Below, in pieces: positions 23,982 through 33,334 of a DNA stretch of 64,000 nucleotides. The DNA is from Isoetes taiwanensis (lineage: Eukaryota > Streptophyta > Lycopodiopsida > Isoetales > Isoetaceae): NCBI GenBank assembly GCA_021234155.1, contig JAJEKV010000004.1, positions 27,796,919-27,860,918 of the forward strand, written 5' to 3'. The position numbers were made by a program, and so were the translations under genes. The stretch's first letter is position 1, and every line of letters starts with the position of its first letter. The notes under the pieces are model-generated. The model did not search any database and was not told the DNA's origin. It worked only from the letters and a program-made list of their open reading frames with translations.

Positions 23982-24988
23982 CTACTTTGATGTTGCTTCA
24001 ATATCACAAGGTCCAACAGGAGTCAGTTCAACATGAGTTGTTTTGTTGGTGTGCTTTCTATACACGAGATAAAGGACCAATTGCGCAGCACCACCAATTA
24101 AACCCACTATATTAGGGCTCTGCAAATGACCAACACAACAAGTTAAATTCCATTCAAAGCGCAAAAACAAAGACAACACAAACACAACAACAATACGCAT
24201 AAAGATGTACCAATCCTTTGTGACCGGTCATGTAGAACAACCAAACAATGCTATTGAGAAACACAAAAAGAGAGAGATAGAAGGGCATATATTCTGTGCT
24301 CCTTGTCTTATAAACTTGATACTATTTAGAATGCAACGAGCTTGGTTAGTCTTGAGCAAATAATAAACTATGCGAAAAGCATAAATAATTGTTTTAATTA
24401 ATGGCATTACCATGATGCTCAAGGGAGAGAGATTCATCAAACTATTTAGCTAAAGCACAAATTACAATCAAGAAATACATGCGAATATGATGATGGTGAG
24501 TGGCAAAAATCCTATGAATATGATAGGAAGGATGCATGCAAGACCGGAAAGTATGTATAGGCGGAGTTTACCTCATGGGACATTGTAAACATTGTTAGTG
24601 TACAATTAAGAAAAAAAGAAAAAAAAAATCTAATGTCTAATGAAGGCAAGATGTGCTTAGTTACCATTGGAGAGAATTTCTTGTTCTCCCTTGGAACTGT
24701 AGGAGCATAGTACCAAAACAAGCTAAGGTAGACCAACTCGATAAAACAACCAAAGCCATTGATAGTGAGAATGAGTGGACTGTGGCCTTTTAAGATGCCA
24801 TAAACAACCCACAAGATACAATTGGCTAATGTGGAGATGTAAGGGAAGGAAGAAAAATCCTCAGTAGACTTTCGCTTCCTAATCTCCAAAAACGTGGGAC
24901 TGCACAAAATTAAAATAAACATGAGAAAGGAAACAAATATAATACTTAAAAAAAAAAACATCAAATAAGGAAAAAAAAACCATCAAAA

Positions 24989-25019
<31 letters not shown>

Positions 25020-25281
25020 AAGAAGAAGAGATTTTAACGTCACGCCACAAGGCAGCGTCCTATCGGACATGTGACACTTTACAACACACCCAGATGGGTC
25101 CTGCCCCCACCACTTTACATTGCTGAAGTGGGTCCTTCCCCCACCAACTTTACATTGCATGGCCACTTTCACAACGAGGTGTTGAACCCGTGACCTTAAG
25201 ATATAGATATATAGAAGAATGAATAAAAAGAAAGGTGCCCACAACACCAAGGGTGGTTTTCAGCACTGTTTTCAACACCAT
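23982..25281 (-). pseudogene. SWEET sugar-transporter pseudogene (copy A)
   Basis: The same five-exon gene as at 50660-51786 is recognisable, but it is damaged. Exon 1 (ATG at 25281) has lost 44 bp, including its last codons and the GT donor; the breakpoints share the string ggtgc. Exon 2 (about 24900-24665) still reads PTFLEIRKRKSTEDFSSFPY. Exon 3 has an altered acceptor, a missing T in a T-run and a rearranged stretch giving an in-frame TAG. Exons 4 and 5 are nearly intact, ending HVELTPVGPCDIEATSK. A SINE-like insert sits in intron 1. With several independent breaks a functional transporter is unlikely. Confidence 0.85.
24993..25200 (-). mobile_element. SINE-like insertion in SWEET-A intron 1
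   Basis: Exactly this 208-bp segment is missing from copy B, where the flanks join directly. On the minus strand it begins with a perfect RNA polymerase III B-box fit (GGTTCAACACC, consensus GGTTCRANNCC). It continues with two near-identical repeats around gtggggg...aggaccc, and ends in a (CTT)n tail, read as (aag)n at 24993-25029. The A box is absent, so it appears 5' truncated. A flanking taag may be its target duplication. Confidence 0.6.
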
Positions 25282-25727
25282 GGTTAAACTTAATCTCAAT
25301 AATCAATAAAAAAGCGACTAGTGTGTTAGAAGGCGACAGATAATAGATGTTGGATGCCCAAATAGTAGAATGATGAAAGAGAAGAATATTGAATATCATA
25401 GTGGGTCTGCCTCTTATATTACTGAGGCTGGCTAAGATTATAAGCATTGGGATAAGTTTAGGGCATAAAAAAGGGCAGCCCTAAAATCTATTATACCTTA
25501 TTAAAACGTTCCGATAAGTAGGCGTAAAAAAGGCACATCTAAAATCTATTTTTAAGTTGTCATGGTATCAAAACATATATAAGGCAGTTCATAATTATTC
25601 TTTTATTTTTCTCTCAATCTAAATGCAGCTGAGCATGCCGCGTGTGCATCTGAGCACCGCCATAGTCAGAAAGCTTTGAAGCCAGAAAGCCATAGCCATA
25701 GTCAGAAGCAACGGGCCGAGAAGGCAT

Positions 25728-26049
25728 GGGTAAAAGCATGTTAGGGTGTACCACTTTTGGAACCTGCAAAGGTACATACACTAGGTACTTCTAAACTGAG
25801 TACTTTCTCATTTTTCTTTTCATTAAAACTAATACAAAAATCCAAAATAAAAGTCAAGGACATGGTAATATTCAAAGTTAAGGTAAAGATAATGCTATCG
25901 GAGACCAATATATATATAAAAAGTTCTAAAACATACCGTATATTGAGATATTATACAGGTACCCAGTACCCATTCCTGGCTACCTTTTTAGGTACCTTTT
26001 TAGTCACTAAATAATACTTTTTAAGGGACACCCTAACATGCTTTTACCC
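25728..26049. mobile_element. MITE, GGGTAAAAGCATG family, copy 1
   Basis: 322 bp with terminal inverted repeats: gggtaaaagcatgttagggt at the left, and its inverse (accctaacatgcttttaccc) at the right. It is flanked by gcat on both sides (25724-25727, 26050-26053). Copy B of the duplication has the empty site with a single gcat (about 52242), which proves both boundaries and the 4-bp target duplication. No coding capacity. Confidence 0.95.
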
Positions 26050-26446
26050 GCATCCCCGAAAGCCGTTTGGAGGTTGCCAAGGTATGTTATGGGACTGGTG
26101 AGCGCTTGTCGCCATAGCTGCTTAGATCTCTCAAGATTTCTTCACATTCTTTTCCGTTTCAAGTCTAAGAGTTCCTTGGCGCACAAGTGATTGCAAGTTC
26201 TTGGAAACAGGCTTTGTTCACAAAGCTATCGTGCTATTTACCTGCAATTCCTTTCCTTTTTCTGCTTGCAGGGTCTTAATCTTGAGGTAAAAGCTGAGGT
26301 AAGGACCTGGTCCATTGCAGCCCGCCCATAGCTGCGGCTATAACATGTCAAAGACTAAATAAAAACGGTCTTACAACATGCACATCATGTCAGAAAATGC
26401 TGCGAATATTTTATCTTTCTAAATGGAAACGTGTTTTGCCACCAGG

Positions 26447-27236
26447 GCAAGTTTCATTCATGGCTTTTCGATGGTGCCTGTTCATTCATACCTCTTCACT
26501 CACGCCTTTTCGATGGCGCCTGTTCATTCACACCTCTTCACTCACGCCTTTACGAATTGGGTGATAATTCGGTCACAGTTATGAAGTTTGGACTTTGACA
26601 GCTACTGTCACATTTACATATACTCTAAGTTTCGATGCAGTCCTTCCTTTCCCTGAAATTGGTGTTCAGGGAATGTGTGCTTGCTATTTCCCTCATACTT
26701 GTTTGTTTGTCCCCAAGAACCTGGGGACATAAATCCACCCTTGTTTGCAGTCGGGCCCTTCCAATGCTCCATTGTTTTTGTCCTGGTAGCTCAATGATAA
26801 TTCCACTGAGGTGTGCAGTCCAAGTCTCACCCCTTCAGTCTACACAGAGGGACAAATTGGGCGGCCGCCTAGTTTGTTCCCATGAAGACAAGCCCAGATA
26901 GGTGAACTTGCCCGGGTGGGCAAACTGTATCTCAAGCTGTGCCTATTGTGCCTACTGGCCGGGCGGGTCCTCAACTCGTTTATTAGTCTCTGTCATTCGA
27001 ATGAGCTGTCTGCATGCCACCTAAATTGGGCGGGTGCCGAAAATGACCTTCCGAGTCTCTACCCTCTTTAAAGCTCCTCTACAACCACGGCCAAATTGGG
27101 CGGGCGCCCATTTTGTTCACGATTATGGCATGTTCAGAACCAGAACTTTTTGCTGTAACCAGTCTCTACCCTCTTTAAAGCTCCTCTACAACCACGGCCA
27201 AATTGGGCGGGCGCCCATTTTGTTCACGATTATGGC
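26447..27236. other. 5' region of the DUF7869-like gene, repeats and palindromic motifs
   Basis: Contains a 42-bp tandem repeat (26464-26547; unit starting cttttcgatgg), a perfect 107-bp tandem duplication (27056-27269), and most copies of an AAATTGGGCGG palindromic motif. No separate gene is supported; the frame at 26635-26901 has no motif. Confidence 0.6.
26464..26547. repeat. 42-bp tandem repeat, two copies
   Basis: Units at 26464-26505 and 26506-26547 (cttttcgatgg...cctcttcactcacgc) differ by only a few bases. A decayed third start follows. Confidence 0.85.
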
Positions 27237-27398
27237 ATGTTCAGAACCAGAACTTTTTGCTGTAACCAGTGTCACACTGACTGCATCAATACTAACGTTA
27301 CACAAGTGCCTCATTCGGTTCAAATTGGGCGTCCTCCCAATTTGCAACGAGGGGAATCTACGGGCCTCATATGTAGAAATGGGCACCCGCCCAATTTC
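26853..27398. promoter_or_regulatory. Cluster of six AAATTGGGCGG palindromic motifs
   Basis: Copies start at about 26854, 27023, 27093, 27200 and 27322 on the plus strand and one lies inverted at 27381-27397. Several are dyad-symmetric, e.g. aaattgggcgtcctcccaat followed by tt, and aaattgggcgggcgcccatt. They lie upstream of, and slightly into, the transposase-like ORF. Clustered subterminal motifs of this kind are binding sites in several DNA transposon families; here that role is inference. Confidence 0.55.
27056..27269. repeat. Perfect 107-bp tandem duplication
   Basis: 27056-27162 and 27163-27269 are identical by eye, each carrying one AAATTGGGCGGGCGCCCA motif. The lack of divergence suggests a recent event or an assembly collapse/expansion boundary. 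Confidence 0.9.
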
Positions 27399-27498
27399 AT
27401 TGTCCGCGTAACCATTGAATGGCCATCCCCCCATGTACTTTGCATTGCTTTCTCGTGTTCCTTGTTCGGTTTTAACACTACTGAAATGCTTGTGCAGG

Positions 27499-30486
27499 TT
27501 GTGTATCTCTTCCTTAATGAACATCTAGTAGCAAAAGGAGTTGTGGGGCAAATGACACAATGCCACTTCAAGGAAATACCGAATGGAGTAGTGAACGTAG
27601 GTGTGGAGGAAGTGATCGAAGGCCATCACACCCTTCCTTGGCCAACTCCAGCAGAAGCCAGGGGCTCATTCATTCTCTGGAGAAGTGTAGATGCTCGTGA
27701 GTCGTCTGCTAATGACGTCCCTAGCAAAAGACAGCGGACAGAGGTGGGAAAGGAGACACAACCGCTGACAAGATATACCCTTCTTGAAAAGGATTGTGAG
27801 ATATGGCACTCTTGCGACTCCATTATCGCCGGAAAGGGATTCATATCATTCACTGGCCCCGATGATGCAGTTTGTGACCAGTTTCTGGGTTTCAAGTTTG
27901 TGGGAGTATCTGTAACTGAAGGTTTCCCTGCCCTTTCTGAAGTGAACATCCGTTGCCAGGGTTGCTTGCAGCTGCCGAAACCGGGGATGCTTGTGAGATG
28001 GAACAATGACCTCGTCCGTGTTGATGGGATGAAGGTCTCGGAGATACTGACCGCATCACTGCAACAGGAAGCAGATATAGTGTCCAGCCAGGGCAGCTCA
28101 GAGCATCAGAAGCACCCAAATTATGAGAAACGACATTATACCTTTCATTCCCGACAGCCTAGGAAGGTTGTAAGGCCACCAAAGCTTGTTTGTCTCACCA
28201 CTCAGAATGCTATCCTCAGTTACAGGAGGACCTTGTGCTGCAAGAATAGGTGTTGCGTCAAGTTCTCTACCAATCAAGTTGTTAACATGCGAAAGGAATT
28301 CCTTGCCATGATATCTAGTGATAGGGTTACTTTCGTTTATGACATGTTCGACAACAACATGAAAGGTCGAAGAGTGGGACGACTAGTGCTGCAAGGGAAT
28401 CTCGTTTGCGAAAGGGCGTGGTACCTTGGTCTTGGGATCTCAAAGTCGGCATATCTGAAATGGAAGTCCCAATTCCTTGAGGGTGCACGCAAAGCCGAAC
28501 ATGGTAACTATGGGACCTTGAAGCCTTGCTCCTCGACATTGGCATGTGAGGCCGTGTTTTCCATGTTTGTGAGGGAAAACTGTGAATCTTTGCCCCACCG
28601 CAGCAGGAGAAACGAGGAGGGGATAAGAGAGAACGTCAGGAAGTTGCCTGCAATGTTTACGAAGTCCAGCATTCTAGAAGAGGTTAATGCAGAGGTTGTG
28701 GAATTGACTGGCAAGAAGGTATCACCGACAGGTTTTCATAGAACATGGAGGCGTAGCTTCCGGGATGTCAGTATCGCAAAGAAAATTGCATTTTCCAAAT
28801 GCGATACGTGCGAGGTGATCCGTACAAAGTTACTAAAGACCAAAGATGAAGGAGAGAGGAGGATGCTGCATGATGAAAGAAGAGCGCATAGACTAGAGCA
28901 GGCCTCGTGTCGCACACAGTACTGGTCGTGGAGATTATACTCCCACAGGTATCCCGACCAATATCTTTGTATTATTCACGACAAAATGGATCAAGCGAAA
29001 ATAATGATTCCGAAATTGCAACAATCTGTGAAGTCTCTCTGGAGACTTGACAAGCTCAAAACGTCATTGACTGGTGCACTGACTCATGGTCATGGAAATA
29101 GAAGCTATGGAAACTTTGCCCTGGACTTATGGCCAGATGACTCTAACTTCTATGTAGGTTCTTTGAATAGCATCTTGAAGAGATTAGAGATGGGGCAGGA
29201 GTATGCAGGAGGCCACCTGTCATTGCCTGAATCATCTGCTCCAAAATGGATGTCCTCCTTGCGAGACACCGCGGCCTTGGAGTCAAAGTTGTCACTATCC
29301 AATAGCAGCATACCTGCTAATTTGCCACAGGCAGACGGACCATCATTGAAGCCTCTGCCCAAGATACTGTATTTGCAGCTGGACAACGCATCTGGACAGA
29401 ACAAGAATAGGTATGTCTTCTCCTATCTTTCTTACCTAGTATATCTTGGTGTGTTTGAAGAGATTGAGCTAGGGTTCATGATGCCCGGTCTGAGGTGCTC
29501 ACAATGCCAGAACTACTGTATGAATTCCACAAATGCAACTTGAATACACCTGTGCCCTATGTTGTTGACAAAGTTCCGGATTGGAAGGGTTTTATAGAAT
29601 CATACCAGATGGGGATGATAGATTGACAGGTCATACCACCCCTCTAACTTTCAGATTCGCTATGAATGGTGATTGGCCAGTCATGTATTACAAAACTCGA
29701 CCCACTTACTTGGATTGGTTGCCTGCTGGTGGAATAAAGATGTGGAAAGAAAAAGAGGACGAGAAGCCCATGATGCCAACTGGATATCCTAAGCTGCTTC
29801 CTCCCAAGAAATCGGTGAAGGACCTTGGTCTGCTGCGAAACAGTATCCACAAGCATATATTGCATTGGGTTGCTTGTTCAACTAGTAACAAGGGTGCTCC
29901 AGAAACAGCCAAGTACTCGGCACAGTTCACGTCCACGATTGAATATTGGATGAAGCTCTTGCAAGAACTGGGGAACATCAGCAGTGACGAAGGCACTTAT
30001 TATGACTTCTGGCCACGTACTAGGCAAGCGCGAGCTCCACCTGATGTACCTGTAGTGGTGGAGCCAATTGCTACTATCAATCCTCCTTATGTCGGCCCCT
30101 GGAAGGACAAACCTGTACTGGAATTCAATCCATATAAAGATTTGAAAAAAGGTATGTTTATTATAGCACGCCCTGATGATGTGCTGTGCCCAACTTGGGT
30201 GGGCCTAGCTACTGAGGATCCACAAATGGATGATAAGAAGGAGAACTTTGAGACTATTCTGGTGACTTGGTGGGAGCCAATCCCGGTGAGGAACCAAGTC
30301 TACCCAGCTAATTATGCCAATTGCTGGAAGAAGAGATGGAGGCCAACGACTGCAAGTGACCGCATAGAACTAGAGACTATCGACTACGCTTGGGAGCTAT
30401 CAAACAAGAAGAAGATACCTAATACTATTAAGATACCCGTGCATGCTGCGGAGGCATATGCAGCACTCGCAGGGGATGTCAATTAG
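27499..30486 (+). pseudogene. DUF7869-like transposase-related protein, broken
   Basis: Open frame 27237-29543 followed by two shifted frames to 30486. Coding sequence probably begins at an exon after the acceptor ttgtgcag at 27498. Residues after that (VVYLFLNEHLVAKGVVGQ through LPWPTPAEARGSFILW) resemble the DUF8039 type found with plant CACTA proteins. The middle has a CDTCEVIRTKLLKT cysteine pair. The C-terminal half has IHDKMDQAKIMIPKL and LYLQLDNASGQNKNRYVFSY, which fit the first two acidic motifs of the DUF7869 family as I remember it. The expected third motif (GHTHEDID-like) is missing: after LGFMMP the protein jumps frame at about 29486. Another shift lies near 29610. The last 300 aa (29581-30486) include HILHWVACSTSNKG and a barrel-like FETILVTWWEPIPV segment. 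Family assignment is from memory. Confidence 0.6.
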
Positions 30487-32780
30487 TCTGTGAAAAAGAG
30501 TCATTCATGCAAGTTTGGCAAAAAATGGTCCATAAATTCAGGTATTGTCCATAATTAATGAAATTGTGCTTAAAAGTCGTACAAAACACATTCTAAAACA
30601 CATTGGCAAAACCTCCTTACTGACTTGCACAAAGCTGCAAAACCTACTGTATGCTTCATATTTAGAAGAACGGTAAAATACTACCTTTGAATTTCAAGCT
30701 CAAATTCTAAAGCTGTAGTTAGTCCAAATGTAGAGAACAAACGATATCCCTACCTACTTTTATTGGCACATTTATTTTAACAAAGGCAAGATCTTGATCA
30801 TGATCGTTGCTCTGCTCCATTGGCAAAGCCCGACTTCTCACAAATTTATGTTCGACAGAAGCAGAGAATATCATTTTTTGAGCTAGAAACTGATACGCTT
30901 TAAGGGAACTTAAAGGCGTAACTTCTTTGAACCACAATTGTATAGACAAAGTAAAGAAGATAACAATCTTTAGATAAGATCAAATAGCTTGGTTTCCACA
31001 ACCAATGGATTTGGGCATCCAGTTTCCACCCAACCGGATCCAGATAGAACTAAGGCAATTTCCAAGGGAAAAGAATGAAAGGAATTGATCACAGCCTATT
31101 AACCCTTCAGCTGATGATCAACCCAATCTACAACAGTATTGGCTTAGATAGGCTCAGACACAGCCCAAAGCAAGAGATGGAATCAATCACTAGCTTCACA
31201 AAGAAGGTCACAGTTAAAATTCCGCTTGCAGGATTCTCAACCACTGTCAGCTGCTAGCAGGTTGGATCGGATCAGAACACTGAAGATTGGAATTGTATCT
31301 CAGGGCCCCGGAATAGAGAGCAGCGCAGCATAGACCTGTTGCTGATGCCGGAATGAATGCCAAAGATCTTCTGCTCCCTCTATTTGTGCCGACAAGTCCC
31401 CTCTTAAACAGTTCGGCCCTTTTTCCCGATTAAGGCATCTTCACGATGCTCTATTTTGGGTTTCCGCCTTTTTGCTCCAAATTAGCTTGCATGCGCCTTT
31501 CTTTGCAAATATCATTCCCTTGTAAAATATCTCCCTTATCTTTTGCTTTAATGGTCATGTAAAATACCTTGCCCCCTTTTTTTCCATGATATCTTGTAAC
31601 CATTGGTTTTTAATTCCCCATTGCCTTAATTCTTTTCTTCTGGACCACTCCCCCTAGCATGCCCCCATATCAGAAACTCAAAGATTAGACCTGTAATCGC
31701 TCCATGCAGAATAATGCAGCCATAGAGCATACCTCCAGTTGATGGAACCCTTCATCTTTGCAATTGATGGGGACCCTAGAAGAGCCATACTACGAAGATT
31801 CATATTGTACATGTAGTGAAGCTCAGAAGCTTAAAAAAAGTATAAAATATAACCCAAAAGTGAAATGCAAACATAATAAACTTCTATAACATATTTATAG
31901 TTTAGAAGCTGGCACAAAAGCAGCTCAAATGACTCATGGTGTGACAACCATATATCTTTGGAAAGGCGTAGGAATATCTGAATTTTTTTAGAGTATGTCA
32001 TATCCCATAGCTGCTCTTTGGACGCTTGTCGATGTCAATGGTCCGACATAATTGCCAAATATCAACATATTTTATTCAGCTTGCAAGTTGAAATGCAGAA
32101 ATAGCTCACTAAATGACATTCACTTGTAGCCTCTGTTCTCACGTTTTAAATCAACTGCTATATATCATGTCACCTTATAAAAAAAAATAGAGAAATGATG
32201 TGAAGTAAGAAATAATGTGAATATGGCACAACATGTCATCCAACTAACAAATAAGCCACTGAATGAAGTTGTCATATGAGAATAGTTATATATGATTCCA
32301 TGGAAATTGCATTGAACTTTCTCTTTAAGAAAGTGCTACATGAATATGTAACACACAAATTCATGTTACATTTGCCTTCTGAAACACCGTATGAAAAGAA
32401 GATAATGGAAAGAGGAACCAGCTATCTAGCAAATGTAAACGAAACAGTTATGACACTTATTATTTGGATTCATGGCTCTACTATTCTCTCTACGGGCAGT
32501 AACATAGGCCAAGAATGTGATGGTAAATTTTCATTCCTTATTTGCAAAATGGATATGATGCCCACATGCACAGCAAAAAAAAGAGGTAGTAATGCATGTA
32601 TTACGAATATACTATTAAATCATGCCAATGACAACATGTATGCAGCTGTAAAGAACCTGGTATTAAGATAGCTGCCTTTTCAATCTTCAACCTTGTTGAA
32701 ATAGAAACTTACTAATGTAAGCAGACAGACCTTCCAAATGATCATTTCCTCAACATTCTTCTGATGGCAGCCATCTAGCG
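30487..32780. other. Unassigned AT-rich DNA
   Basis: No gene supported. A 131-aa frame at 32276-32671 (+) and a 76-aa frame at 30719-30949 (-) lack motifs and have intergenic-like composition. It may contain introns or the distal part of whatever lies at 47086-49080, because the two were contiguous before the copia insertion. Confidence 0.5.
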
Positions 32781-32785
32781 CTCCA
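32781..32785. repeat. Left 5-bp target duplication (ctcca) of the copia array
   Basis: ctcca precedes the first LTR and recurs at 47081-47085 after the fourth LTR. No equivalent duplication separates the inner units. Confidence 0.95.
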
Positions 32786-33306
32786 TGTTAGAAAAATGAG
32801 GTCATTGCATAAGAGTGTGTCATGTGATATTCGAGCACATAAGGGGATTAGTGACCACATTTTGGCTCCCCTAGGCTAATGAGGATTCATACAAGCATTC
32901 ATGAGAAGTAGTGGCAGTGAATGCAAGAAAGAAAAGCTCTGAAATTGAAAAGTGGCGGGCAGGTACTACCCTGAGGTTGCTACGCCCGCCAGAAATCGCT
33001 TGGTACCCCCTGCCCGCCACTTAGGGTTTTGGGTTGACTGGTCAACGGTCAAAGTCAACGACAGCTGGAACTTAAGGACAGCAGGGCATCCTATTATCTA
33101 GGCAAGTTGGAAAACTTTCTATATGAAGGGCATGCACGATTTGACAAGTGGATATGTCCAGATTGGCAAGAAAATATTCATATATATAGGGATGATGGGG
33201 ATAGATGTATGCATCTGTTGTAGATGAAGTGATAGGTGCGGGTTGGAAGAGGCAGAAGCTTATACTTGGTATACTTGAGTTCATATCCTAAGCTTTGATT
33301 CTAACA
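32786..33306 (+). repeat. Copia LTR1
   Basis: 521 bp, tgttagaaaa to ttctaaca. The two differences I noticed from LTR2 (gaagtagtgg, gttgtagatg) are T where LTR2 has C, both at CAG sites. Confidence 0.95.
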
Positions 33307-33308
33307 TT

Positions 33309-33320
33309 TGGTATCAGAGC
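33309..33320 (+). other. Primer-binding site for initiator tRNA-Met
   Basis: tggtatcagagc, the standard copia primer site complementary to the 3' end of plant tRNA-iMet, two bases after LTR1. It is absent from the two other internal regions. Confidence 0.95.
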
Positions 33321-33334
33321 ACAGGTTGGGAGAT

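Larger units (their letters stand above)
21045..26446. repeat. Segmental duplication, left copy (A)
   Basis: Matches 49090-52661 in the same orientation over almost its entire length, starting at atattttagccaagcaag and ending at gtgttttgccaccag. Relative to copy B it has an extra block of about 1.39 kb (21472-22866), a SINE-like insert (24993-25200) and a MITE (25728-26049), and it lacks 44 bp in SWEET exon 1. Both copies share internal tandem repeats (119-bp and about 300-bp units), so those predate the duplication. Confidence 0.9.

Noticed and set aside
24993-25029. Independent (AAG)n microsatellite
   Set aside because: It is absent from copy B together with the adjacent 170 bp, so it is better explained as the tail of the SINE-like insertion.
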